Source of the DNA: Volvariella volvacea V23
Taxonomy: Eukaryota > Basidiomycota > Agaricomycetes > Agaricales > Pluteaceae
NCBI GenBank assembly: GCA_000349905.1
Contig: KB722761.1
Span: 317,647-381,646 of the forward strand
DNA: 64,000 nt
Direction: 5' to 3'
Shown here one piece after another: positions 1 through 11,104 of this stretch. The first letter of the stretch is position 1. Every line of letters starts with the position of its first letter. The notes under the pieces were generated by a model. It was given only the letters and a program-made list of their open reading frames with translations. It did no database searches and was not told where the DNA came from. Position numbers and translations under genes: made by a program.

Positions 1-2529
1 CCTGTAAAAATTCGGATAAGGGTGGTGTCGACGTCTGAGCTATGGTATCGCGGAGATGGGAGAGTTCCCCTGAATCATAAAGTGCATATGCACCCATTTC
101 CATGATACATCCACCGACGACAATTGGGTGTCGAAGGTGCCACCGCGTCAAAGGGCACGTAATTGAAACCTCCTCGATAGCTCTCAATTTGACCGTGTCG
201 GTGTTGCTTGTTTTGGGTTCTGTCGCTCTAAATAATTGGGCCAAAAATGGTCGTGCCTATAAATATACACAGCAGTAAGGACGAAGGTGACATCCCGTCA
301 AAACCTTGAACACTGACCACTTCAAAAACGCGTTGAGGGTTTTTTCGAATGACGTCTGGTATGTCATACATTTTTCGATAATCCATCAATGTATAAAAGA
401 GTGCTTCAGACAAAGCGGTCTTCTCCCAAGGATGAATCACCTCGTTGGAAAACAGCCTGCCCACTACCACGAACGTAAAAATAACGATTTAGGGAATATC
501 TAGGGGTACTTACTTGCACGGACAGCGGGCGGGAAACGACACATAGAGAGCAACGTCGCCAGAACATTATTTTCAGCCACAACTCCTTTCTTTGGAATAA
601 GTGCAGACAAGACGAAGAGTGAAGATAACAACGACGAGATTCCGCGGATGCCTTGCTCAACTTCAGGATGCCATTCTGGGCTCTCGAGGTAGTTGATTTC
701 CTTATCCACCTTGCTGCTACTCTCTGCAGTCAAACGTCGTTTTGTGACGTAAAAAACAAGGCTCTCCAAGTCGTTATAACCGGAGAAGATTTCTCCGATA
801 GTCGTGCATCCACACGTAGTAATTGGAGCTTCTGGCGTGTGAAGATCAATGCAGAATGGGTTGTGTTCGGCGGTACGTTGGCGTGCATTGGTCAGGAAAG
901 TACGTCGATGTGGGTTGGTAGGGTTGAGCGTTGGGAACAAGGTGAACCATTTGCTATCGGGGTAGCTGTGTGCTGATAATGGACAAACACTGACGAGGGT
1001 GGAATTATAGAAAGACACGGTTCTAGACAAATATTAGTGTCTTCCTAATCAAAGTGAACAGTCTCTCACTCTGTAACCGGATCCCTGTTGTGAATTCTCA
1101 TACAAATACCAGGGGCTTCATATCCCTTAGAGCGCAAAAAATGTTCGACTATACCCTGGACAGAAGTGGTAGGGAGCTTGAATAAGGCGGTATCACTACG
1201 ATAGTGGTCCGAAACTGTTAATCTGTCAATCCTATCGCCGTCCCAGATAAGAAGGATGTGTGGAGTTGGTTCAGTGAAGGAGACGGGATCGCCGGGATAT
1301 AATTCTTTCCGACAGCCCCTTGGGCAACCAGTACGAAAGTTCCAATGAGTCGATGACTTTTGCAAGCAGTGTGCATGACTCCAGTGGTGACAACCAGCGT
1401 TCTATGCCAGGAGTGATTAAAGCTATGCCAAGGCCTCCGATTCTCAGCACTGACCTGCATCAATGGACACATGGTTGTACCTGGTCTTTCACATGTCGGG
1501 CAAGCGAATTCTAGTTCAACGCCATTAACACGTGAGAATATATATGTAGACGAACATGCGTAGATACTCACCTAGCTTTTCCCAACATAGTGGGCAAGAT
1601 GAGTCACCACGAGGAACTAGTAAATGTGATCGGCACTTCAAATCGTAGATGATTCGGATAAGAATGCGTACTGTCCACAGCCTTGTGCGAGTACTTGCAA
1701 TCCGATATGTTGCATTTTTTGCCCATCATCTGGTATTGACAATGCAACATCGAAGCAGTACCATATTGTCCGATCTTTTGTGCGATTATACAGCTGCACG
1801 CTATATCAGATCCATGATGACACTCAATTTTCTGTTCTGGCCACTGGAATAAACGCGCAGCTTCATTCTTGATTGCTAACTGGTTTTGAGGTTGGTGGGT
1901 GCATTTTCGAGACATGGAAACGGGGCTTACCAGCGAGGTATTTCCGCTCACCAAAGTCCCCCCAAAGGCTGGCACTCCTTTGGGGACGGTGTCATCGTCC
2001 TGGTGCTGAGCAGCGTGTTGCCGAGCGAGTTGAGCGTTGATGAGCCTAATATAGAACCCCTTTGGAACAGCTGTAATTGCCTCCCTAACGCCCTCATATG
2101 GAGGTGGAGTGGAACGCAAGCTCGAGGCATTGTCACTGTGTTTGGCTTCCCCTAGAAGCGGAGTCTGTATTGCCTTTCCAGCAATTGGTTCGTACCCCCG
2201 TGCAGTTACGATCTCGCCTGCCTCAAGGATCGATACATTGCTGCTCCAGCATTCAGTCATTGGTCACGACTGAGACCAGTCGCACTTACTCTTGGTTGCG
2301 AAGCCTAAATCCATCACCGACTTCAAGAACCAACGAAGCTTGTGAATCAATAGAAGCCCTAATTTCTTGCTCAAGTTCTTCAATGGTCGAATTTTCTGGT
2401 AACATGACCTGAAACCCAACGGATGAGTCAGTATCAGTACGAAATCAAAGCATTGACACATACTGCAATTTTCTTGGCCTGGTCGCCATTGACAACTCTG
2501 ACCAAGACCTTTCGCTTCCGCTCAACCAT
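1..2529 (-). CDS. Ubiquitin-fold / RING-like zinc-binding protein, 3' end off the left edge
   Basis: The gene starts at the ATG at 2529. Exon 1 (2464-2529) encodes a basic beta-strand (KRKVLVRVVNGDQ). It joins the next exon (from 2408), which carries an acidic helix (STIEELEQEI) in a ubiquitin/PB1-like layout. A Ser/Pro-rich linker follows, then a Cys/His-rich block: CPLCWEKLG near 1580, FACPTCERPGTTMCPL near 1480 and, after a short intron, CHHWSHAHC and GCPRGC near 1340. This is RING-like zinc spacing. A splice with acceptor near 1026 leads to a C-terminal region (500-1026), more sequence at 228-470, and an open stretch running past position 1. A RING-type E3 ubiquitin ligase role is inference. 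The reading frame between 1600 and 1750 needs an intron I could not place. No close family is recognised. Confidence 0.5.
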
Positions 2530-3514
2530 AGTTAAAGTATTGAGTTGTAGATATTAAGGCGGTTAGGGCACTCCCTGGTAACGCAAGGCGTCAACGGGGA
2601 ACGAGCTGCGAGGATTCCAAAAGATCATATATACTGTGCATGCTTGCACTGTCTGCGCTGTCTCAGAGCGTAGCTCCTCGACGTATACCAATTTAGATGA
2701 TTCATGTGCCACATCCTAGACGTAACTTTGAGGCACCAACAGCCTATATAATACATTTCATAAGCTCCACAACGGTCTGGAGCTGCGGAATCGAACAAAT
2801 GCAATTACGTTGACTTGCGTAGGCCACAGAATGTAACCAATTCATCGCAACGTAGTCGTAGGCAGGCTACTAGCGGCAGCAAATGTGCCTACGCCGCAGT
2901 GGATTTGAAGCAAGGATTCAGGGTGAGCAGCTGAAGGAAAGTGCTGGCCATGGGTTTCGCTGGTAATAGGATGCGTGACAGTAGCACATGACTCTCGTCA
3001 CGCGTTCTGCCACTTCATTTAGTTGTCTACACTTGGCCAACAAACATACAATGCGGCAGATCAGTAACAGAAATGCACATTATGCATTGTGAATCACAAC
3101 ACAAGGCTTGGAGGAGGACAAGAGCATCACAAAAGCATTACGTGAATGATAAGAACAATTACCTAACCTTAAAGTACAGGGAAGTGGTCCAACAACCACG
3201 AGCCCCGTTCAACCACCAAATGATGGCTCAAAGTGTTATATACATTAAGGAGAGCTATCTAGAATATATTGAAAAGGACTCAAAGCCATTCTCCACCACA
3301 AGCTTTCTCGCAGCCCCTATCTACACCTTGGCGCCCAAGAGCTTAAGGGAAGATTGCTCGCTAAATCTAGAGGTAGCGACGCAATATACATACAGGTGGA
3401 CATAAACAAGCGGATAACGAAATCTTCTCGTAGGTGTTGACCTCTAATATGCCACTAAAAACGACATAATAATCATGACGTAGCTTGCTCACCACATACC
3501 CCAAAAACCAAGCC
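2530..3514. other. Intergenic region
   Basis: About 1 kb between the divergent start of the RING-like gene and the 3' end of the membrane-protein gene. It should contain the promoter of the former. One open frame at 3073-3405 lacks homology, codon bias or a credible start, so I do not call it. No RNA gene or repeat is visible. Confidence 0.5.
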
Positions 3515-5084
3515 TCAAGTAACCCCACTAGTGTCATCAAACTCCTGAGCTCTTTGTTGACATGCGCTCTTTTCGGCACTAGTTTGCGAGTCCAAACGTT
3601 GCGAGTCCATCTCAGGCACCTCGGAGCTCCGTCTTCCGCATTCAGGCTGTACGTGTGCGCCCTTTTCGAATGCGATAGATGCTTTTTGTGACCCTAGGTC
3701 TGGGACCACCAAACCACCTTCGTCCACAAGACCTCTCTCGTCTTTCTCAACCACCTCCACTCGCGCACGAGAGCCATGCCATTCATTCTCATCCTCATCC
3801 TCATACCCGATCCCAGATTCGCACCACTCGGGTTCAGACATCTCCGCAAAAGAAATCCTCGTGCACGTCCTGATACTCGACACACCTGTCGACGGAAAAA
3901 CGTCGCCGCCCTGAATGAAGTCTGCGTTTCCCGATAGGCTGATGATACTAGTAGGGGTATATCTTGACGGAAAGGAGGACCCTGTTGTGCTTGATGCGAT
4001 GAATCGCGCCAGATGGCGGATGCGTTTCTCCCGATTATATCGGCGGCATGTTCGATAGAAAAAGGTGACGACTACGGAGAGGTTGCAGACAACGACGGAT
4101 ACCGCAGCCTGTTGGAGGGAGGAGATTATGAAATGTCGTTGGCGGTTGGTGGTTTATGGGGACTTGCCTCGATGTGCGGCATCATAGCCATGTATATGGG
4201 TCCCATAGGTGGTCGGTTCAGAGGGCTCAACACGAGCATCATATACACAATTGCCACGATGCACGTCAATGCGCTTGCAGAGAAGACGCTTAATATGAGC
4301 CTCCGCTCGTTCTTTGGCAATTTGACATTCCACAAGGATATCAGGGCACAGGCTACAAGAACTAGGTCTGCAATGATGTCGACTAAGGGGGACGAGAAGA
4401 GATACCATCGTCAAGGAGAAGAAAGTTGTGTATGCAAGATTAGCTCACCAGTAAACCCGGCGATCGCAAGCCCTGAGTGCATGATGCATTGAGCGCTCTG
4501 CTTTGCGCTCCCTGATTCCGTACGTGGGACGCATGCGGCCACTCGTCCGACGAGCATACCTGCTCCTCCTAGTGCAAATGCTGCTGCTATGTGGAATGCG
4601 AGCTTGCGCGTTAGTTGACCGTCTGGGATGACTCGAGCGAGCGAAAGTGCAAGACAGACTCTTGAGGACCTAAGAATTCGAATGTTAGTATAGGAACTAC
4701 GACGATGGCTTCAAGTTTTGGTGGGCGTACCACAGCTGGAGCAAATATACCACTGTTGATAACCAAAAGGAGAAAGGCTTTCTGCTGATGGGACCTATGG
4801 GGCGGGAAGTATGATAAGGTCTGTAGGAAAGCGCAGCGTGCCAGAAACTCACCAACTCCCTGGTTTTTGAACATCCATAACATTGCGCAGTGCAGTATTT
4901 CCGCCACAAAAGGGACAATAGCGACGTAATCATCCCACCATGCTGACCTCGAAAAGAAGCGATGCAATATTCTGAAGAGACTGGACGAAATCCCACAGCA
5001 ATGGAGTATAGTTAAGCAAACTAAGAGGAATGAGGAAGGAGGCGCTGTCAGTAAAGTCGTACGGTAGTTCGAGGACGCATGCAT
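3515..5084 (-). CDS. Seven-helix fungal integral membrane protein
   Basis: Multi-exon minus-strand gene with at least six hydrophobic segments. In order: a helix near 5040-4990; WWDDYVAIVPF, the conserved loop motif of this fungal rhodopsin-like group; FWLSTVVYLLQLW near 4760; a segment ending ALSLARVIP near 4635; FHIAAAFALGGAGMLVGRV; DIIADLVLVACALISLW; LILSVFSASALTCIVAIVY; and AAVSVVVCNLSVVVTFFYR near 4060. The tail (to 3515) is hydrophilic and acidic. The layout and motifs match uncharacterised basidiomycete multi-pass proteins related to PTH11/SAT-type membrane proteins. Introns fall near 4845, 4680-4730, 4360-4440 and 4109-4167; the last uses a GC-AG pair. The start at 5084 is the first ATG giving a helix in the right frame, but an upstream exon is possible. 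Ligand and function are unknown. Confidence 0.65.
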
Positions 5085-5880
5085 AACTTACTTTTCCAGG
5101 GAAGTAGTCCACTAAAGTGGAGAGGTTCGGGTGGTCGTATGGGGTCACCGTGTCCAGGTGATGGAACAAACTCTCCTCCAAAATCTGATCTTGCTAGTAG
5201 CATATGACCGAGGATTGGCAAGTCCACAATTCGAATACGGTCTGTTCCTGGTGTCCAGAGATCGATGTCGTCAACAGCGGACAAGTCGTTAAGGCGGTCA
5301 ACTAGGCGGTGGGAAGGTTTCTTGGGAGCTAGCGAGTAATGACGTGAATTATTCAGAGGCCAAGCACAAGTGAAAACCACTGCTAAACACGAGTGAACTA
5401 ATCAGTACAATCGCAGAGTGCCTGTACAACGAATAGGCCGCACAAGTGGACTCGTTGAGATTCGTCAATTTGTCGGCTTCGTGACACTGCTCAGGGGTGA
5501 AGCTAATTGCCAATGGGTTGGTGAGTTGAGGCAAGTAGGTCGATTTCCCGTATATTGCAGATAGACTTCAAGAGTCTGGCGGGGTTGGCTTTTCCATTGG
5601 CCAGAGGTGTCGTCGAGGAAGGAAAAAGAGACCGTCTTCCCGACACCAGGAACAGGTAAATTAGCAAAGCGCGCTTCAGGGATCCCCAGACAAAGTTGAC
5701 CTTACCAAATTTGATGTCGTGGCTCTGGGGTGGGTGTCTAACAAATGCCGTATAGTCCACCTCAGGGTCACGGTACATGGACCCTGCACAAGCCCTAGAT
5801 CTGGACCATAGCTAGGTAGATGCGGACTGCTAAGTGCCAGATCCGTTTGCATTAATGAACAAGTCCCCCATCGTAGCAAA
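5085..5880 (-). CDS. Unresolved hypothetical locus
   Basis: Several minus-strand open stretches look protein-like: one starting at ATG 5778 (MYRDPEVDYTAFVRHPPQSH), one across 5349-5534, and one across 5090-5380 with DLWTPGTDRIRIVDLPILG. They could be exons of one gene or the remains of one. In one frame near 5630-5655 the sequence reads PGVGKTVSF, which resembles a P-loop but lacks the upstream Gly/Ala of a strict Walker A. I could not connect these pieces by good splice sites, and I do not recognise the family. Confidence 0.25.
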
Positions 5881-6398
5881 GTGGCATTCCATTAGCCTAC
5901 GCGTGCGTGAATCGTCCTTCGATCGGGGTTGCGATCGACCTTCGCTTGGAGTTGTTTGGCTCAACCCGCAGCAACCAAATAAAGGTGTTTGGCTATCATT
6001 TGGCATCCAAACACAGCTCTGCTCTTCCTCACCTTCTACCAGAACAGACGCTGAGCTGCCCAGTTCGCGGAGAAGATACGGCATGCGTGGAGGCCAGGGG
6101 TCTTTATGTCCTCCTGCTTTCCCTTTTGAAGGACAACATCATCGTTGTCATGCTCGACGTCTGGGAGTTTGAGCCGAACAATGGCTGAGGTAAGCGAGTT
6201 TGACGTCCCGAAATGGCGAACCTTTTGTTCGCAAGTACAATGGCCTGCAGGCTCTTATATATCGGCGGTAGTCGTGGCTCAAGAATCTCACCACCGCTTC
6301 GCCTTCTGACTCTATATAAACCCCGAGGCATCAATAGCCTCGCGATTGAATAACTATTTTATTTCTTCCACCGGACTCTCTTCACGACTACTCTTACG
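5881..6398. other. Intergenic region, putative promoter of the Ser/Pro-rich gene
   Basis: No convincing coding sequence. The open frames on both strands here have no shared features with known families. The sequence directly upstream of the ATG at 6399 contains TATATAAACC near 6312, a plausible TATA element 85 bases before the start. Confidence 0.4.
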
Positions 6399-8577
6399 AT
6401 GACATCTACGGTCTCCAGCTGTGCGTTAAACAACTCCTCCGGTATTCTCAATTCTGATCTTCCCCCAAGTTTTCTCGAAGGATAGACTTCTTGGTCGCCA
6501 CTCACGTACAACCCGTACACGCAAACCAACACCACTGCCGGCCAAAGTGTCTCCGTCTATTGTCATAAGCAAACCTCTGCAAATGATAACGGAAGAGGAC
6601 AGCTACGAATTTAAACAACGCTCAACATCTCGATCACCCTCCCCAACTAAACACTCCGCTAGTGGAAGTCAGACGCTGGGTGTGACAAATGCCGAACATC
6701 GTCAGCACGCGCCTATTCTTGACGATGCTTCAAACTACTGTAATACTTCCTTGTCCTCACCTCGTCCTGCACCACAACCTCCCACCACTCTTCCTCACTC
6801 GCCAGATTCGTTTGACCTCGCATTCACCGATGTAGCCTATAGATTTCCTCAGCCGCCTTCACCAACACGCTTCTCAAAATCTTGTCCTGATGTATCGTCA
6901 CCTCCGTCAATGACGCATTCCCCCAGCTCCAGCGTTTCCGAGTTCCTCAAAACGCCACGGACCTCCCAGGAGGGCAGCAGAAGTGACGACGAAGTCATTG
7001 CACCTCCATCTCCTCGCTTCATTCCTCAACGTGTATCCATTAAGCCTCTTCGCATTGTTAAACATAAGCATTCCCCGTACAAAGCATCTAACGACTTGTT
7101 GACGAATTCGTTTATTGAACCATCGAACTCTTCTCATTCTGTTAACTCTACTCAAGCTTGCAATTCGGACTCTGAACCTGATTCTGATTCAGAGTGGTAT
7201 TCACGCGAATTTTCTAAGATCCTTACTCTACGTTCATCTAACTCCTTTTCCTCGTGTTCATACTCTACACTATCATCTTGTGCTCGTCCAGATTCTTTGC
7301 CCCCTACTCCCCATAATGTATCCTCTAGATCTCCCCTTTCTCCCACCAGACTCTCCACCAGACGATCTCCGCTCGCGGGTGCGTTTCCTAGCGCCCAACT
7401 GGATCCCGACTTTCCACGGCGACGAAGAAGCTCAAGTAAATCTCTCGCTAAAAGCACGCCTCCTGTTCCACCTATCCCGACTCACCTCCGCTCGTCTTCG
7501 GCTCAGCTTGATCAACCGCAGACACCTACACGCCCCTCTCGTCGACCTCCTAGATCCAGCGTGATTCCTGCAGATTGCTTGACGGTGGGCAGTCTGGAGA
7601 GCAGCATCCTGGGAGAACACGTCGACGAGCGACTCAGCGGGTCCTCTTGGTCTTTCACCTCGGATGATCTTATTGGCGACCACGAGAATCTTGTCAGCCC
7701 TACGCTCGACACCTCTGGCAACTCTCGCATTCCATTATTGCCTCTCCCTTTGCCCACCTCTCCCATCAATCTTGAAGCCGATATCCGACATGGATTGGAA
7801 GCACTGCGAGCTCATGATGAGTCTGTTCCCTTTCCTTCTTCCGGTTTCGAGCCTTGGGGAAAATCTGCACGAATATCGTCGCCTTCATTGACCAGACAAT
7901 CACTCTTCCGTCGTCGAGCCAAAAAGGTGACCAAAGGACCCACTCCACCCGCCCTCCAACCTTTGCAACCACCTCGCTCTACCACCGCACCGGTTATTGT
8001 TCCCATTCAGGAAGCTGAAACAGAAGAGCACATGGAGAAGGTACCTTCAAAGGAAGAGAACTCCAACGAGAACAATTACTCCCAGCGTCCTGCCCTTAGA
8101 TCCTACTGGAGCACTTCCACCATCGCCTCCGTCAAGGACGACCAGCCGTCTCAAAGACACAGACGCGCTTCTTCGAGATCGAAACTAAGATCGTACTTCG
8201 GCGTTGGTTCCTCAGCCTCAAGTTCTACGGCCCCTGCATCGAAGCCCAAAAAGGAGAGAAGTACTAGCCCTACGAAGAAGGCAGGCACCACCCCTATGGC
8301 TGATTTACCAACCTCCCCGATTTCCCCGTCTATGTTCTCACCAACCTCGTCGGCGTTCCTAGATGGAAGGAGCCGTGGTTCTATGCGCCATGGCAGAAAG
8401 GAATCCGAGTCTTGGGAGTATGGTGGTGCTGTTAGACGGAGAGGTAGTTGGGTTAACAGCCTCATTAGCGATGCAGGGAGCGAAGAGAGCGCCTCTTCGA
8501 CGGGAAGCACGAGCTTGAAGAGGAAACCCATTCCGGTCGAGATGTTCTTGAGGTCTTCGACTCTCTTGACCGTTTGA
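6399..8577 (+). CDS. Ser/Pro-rich intrinsically disordered protein
   Basis: Exon 1 (6399-6420) encodes MTSTVSS. A 127-nt intron with donor GTGCGT and acceptor CCAAAG joins it to a long exon from 6548, giving about 680 residues. The protein is dominated by Ser, Pro, Thr and Arg, with many SP, TP and RxxS sites typical of kinase targets, for example SPSPTKHS near the start and RRGSWVNSLISD near the end. There are no transmembrane segments and no folded domain I can recognise. A short predicted-structured part lies near the middle (GLEALRAHDESVPF). Such proteins in Agaricomycetes are usually annotated as hypothetical; a signalling or cell-polarity scaffold role would be a guess. Without the small first exon, the next in-frame ATG would be about 11 codons downstream. 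Confidence 0.8.
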
Positions 8578-9142
8578 GCGAAGATTGCTCTATAGACAAT
8601 GATATTTTTTGGACTCATTTATTAGTTAATATTGGTTATGCTTCTCTTCACATCAGTTTGATCCGTTTGAACACGTCCACTCCTTATCTTTATTGTTTAT
8701 TTGTTCTTTCTTATGATGAGCTTCATGGACTCTGCTTAGTTTCTGCCTCACACTCCTTAAGCATTTACATACGACCAACTCCATCACACTCCTTTTGTAA
8801 TCTTTCGTCGTATATCCCAGCTAGCACCCTGTGCCCATTACTTCCTATGTTGTAGCCTATGATAGTAGTTTTGCCTAATACACGCAGTCACCTTAGTACT
8901 ACAATTGGTATTTCGCCCACATGCTCCCCGTTTGGCCGATGCTATCCCCATGAGGTGAGCACTGACACCAAGCCCAAAACCACTTTCTGATGCCTGCTGC
9001 CAGATCATCACTGTCAATCACCACCGGTTGAGAAGCCTAACAAATGACGATGATCCAAAAATAGCACTGCCGATTGGTATTTTTGAGTTTTTGCCGTGTG
9101 CTTACCGCTGACTCACTGACGTCTATCTTTCACACCGCTTCA
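8578..9142. other. Intergenic region
   Basis: AT-richer 3' flank of the Ser/Pro-rich gene, then upstream sequence of the F-box gene. No ORF with support, no repeat seen. Confidence 0.4.
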
Positions 9143-9148
9143 TATAAA
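9143..9148 (+). promoter_or_regulatory. TATA box of F-box gene
   Basis: TATAAA lies 31 bases upstream of the chosen ATG at 9179. The spacing fits a short 5' UTR and argues against a start at the in-frame GTG/TTG codons further upstream. Confidence 0.45.
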
Positions 9149-9178
9149 GGTCCCTCGACGCTCATCCTCTGTCATCTG

Positions 9179-11104
9179 ATGGAAGCACCGGCAGATCGCA
9201 GCAACGTTGTCCAAGGCCAGGACTCATCTTTTCACGAGCCATCCTCACCTCTTGTACCCCCAGAAAACGCGACGCCTTCAAGCAGCATCACTGAATTTCG
9301 CGCACACAACGCGGCTCTCCCGATCTACTGCCTTCCGGACGAGCTACTACTCAAAATCATCGTAGAGCATCAGCTTGACGTTGAGCGATCCAGCCTTCGC
9401 TACTCTTACGACTGGATCCGTGTTACTCACGTATCTCATCACTGGAGGGTAACTGCGTTGGATAGCCCTACGCTTTGGTCTGCCATTCATGTTCCACCAG
9501 CTGGTCCACTTTTGACCGAGGAACTACTTCGACGTTCTTCTCCATCCCCCTTATCAACTGTGTGCTTGGTTAACCATGAATTCTCAGATCCTCGAGCTGA
9601 GCTTACGCCGAAACTTTTCAGCGAACACCTCCGCCGCATTCAAGACCTCACCATCAATGACACAACAGCCCGAGGAGACTGGGTTACCTTTTTCGAGCGG
9701 GCATTGGAAGTCAACGATGCGCCTCTGCTCCGGTCCATTAGGATCACCACCCTCGCAGAGACGGAACTCGAATTGAGGACCACCAAACCTTGGGCGAAGA
9801 TTATTCCGAATTTGTTCAAATTACACCTCGAAGGGGGACGAGCAGATTGGCTATCCATGTCGCAGGCGTATCCCAATCTCACCTCGCTTAGCTTTTCCCC
9901 GCTCCAGTCAACCTCCGCGACGATATACTCAGATTTTCTGTCCTTGTTGCGTCAAGGGGGCTTACCAAACTTGGAGTTCCTCACTCTTGGGCCCTCCGGC
10001 TGGATGACCGTACATCCCTTCTTTCCACTCCGCACGCCAACACCTGATCGTGATATTTCACTACCGAAGCTACGATCGCTCACCGTCGAATGGATGAACC
10101 CCTCAGACTGGGCTTTTCTGATATCTTGCTTGGATTTTCCTCGAAATGCCTCTGTGAAGCTCATGTGCTTCAGACCGAATGCCAGCACAAATCCCCTCCA
10201 GATGTTAGTAACAACGCTCAAGGCGTTGGTCGACTTTCATTTGGCGGAACCCTCGTTTGTCAGGATACCATCTCCATACTTCTCTCACCTTGGTCTCTGG
10301 GTGTCATCCCGCGGCGAGTTCGCAATGTCGTTTGTCAAGGATGTAGGAGAGGAGGGGAGAGGCAGAAGGGAGGTTCATTTTAACCTCTACTGTCGATTGA
10401 TGGGTCAGCTTCAGGGCGCAGACGGTGGTACCAACAATCAGGACTCAAATAGGGATCAAATGGCGCTGCTCTCTTCTACTATCGCATTTCTTCGACAACA
10501 GTTCCTGAAGACTGGGAGCTTCAGCCTGGGAGCCTTGCACATCCGCGGAAATCACCACTCAAGGTTCTTGAAACCCATCCTTGACGCGTTACACCTCGTA
10601 CATTCGGACGAACACGAATCGCTGGAGAGTGTAGCGCTAGTTGTTCCAGCGACGGTCAAATTTTATCCCTCGACAGCACGTTTCTTCTTTGATTTGGTCA
10701 CCCCCGATTTCCAATGTGAAATGCACATGCGGCCGGGTGGGCAGCCTGAAAGGCCTGCGGATGCCGAAAGACATAACGCCTGTGTTTCTCGTAATAGACA
10801 TCGGACAATGCTCAGCGTGGATACCAAGATACGCTCGCCTCATTCTCTTGCCCACAATCTTATTGCAGCCCTAGGACCTCGATCGGCAAGGGACATGAAT
10901 GAAGCTATGACTTTACTGCAAGACTACCTGATAAGGAGAATGCAAGCAGGGGCGAGTGTCGACAGTGTCACCATTGAGGTTGATACAGGAGAGCAAGCAA
11001 ACCTCATTTCTGTCGATTGGCTCCAGAAGTTAGAAAAATATTGCGCGCGCGTGTTATTTTCCGTTTCAACGCATATACCATCGACAATTCTCGATTACGA
11101 ATAA
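9179..11104 (+). CDS. F-box protein (intact)
   Basis: Single-exon gene of about 641 residues starting MEAPADRSNV. An F-box lies near residues 45-100 (LPDELLLKIIVEHQ, then WIRVTHVSHHWRVTALD and SPTLWS), the diagnostic pattern of mushroom F-box proteins, where it would bind Skp1 in an SCF ubiquitin ligase. The remainder alternates short leucine-rich strands and helices, consistent with a degenerate LRR substrate-binding part. The substrate is unknown. The reading frame is undisturbed, unlike the neighbouring copies at 11 and 13 kb. Its 3' end overlaps the tail of a minus-strand F-box remnant in the convergent orientation. The start was chosen because the TATA element at 9143 would place any earlier start upstream of transcription. 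Confidence 0.8.
   Translation: MEAPADRSNVVQGQDSSFHEPSSPLVPPENATPSSSITEFRAHNAALPIYCLPDELLLKIIVEHQLDVERSSLRYSYDWIRVTHVSHHWRVTALDSPTLWSAIHVPPAGPLLTEELLRRSSPSPLSTVCLVNHEFSDPRAELTPKLFSEHLRRIQDLTINDTTARGDWVTFFERALEVNDAPLLRSIRITTLAETELELRTTKPWAKIIPNLFKLHLEGGRADWLSMSQAYPNLTSLSFSPLQSTSATIYSDFLSLLRQGGLPNLEFLTLGPSGWMTVHPFFPLRTPTPDRDISLPKLRSLTVEWMNPSDWAFLISCLDFPRNASVKLMCFRPNASTNPLQMLVTTLKALVDFHLAEPSFVRIPSPYFSHLGLWVSSRGEFAMSFVKDVGEEGRGRREVHFNLYCRLMGQLQGADGGTNNQDSNRDQMALLSSTIAFLRQQFLKTGSFSLGALHIRGNHHSRFLKPILDALHLVHSDEHESLESVALVVPATVKFYPSTARFFFDLVTPDFQCEMHMRPGGQPERPADAERHNACVSRNRHRTMLSVDTKIRSPHSLAHNLIAALGPRSARDMNEAMTLLQDYLIRRMQAGASVDSVTIEVDTGEQANLISVDWLQKLEKYCARVLFSVSTHIPSTILDYE

Noticed and set aside
3073..3405. 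110-codon plus-strand frame
   Set aside because: No homology-like pattern, no bias, no promoter.
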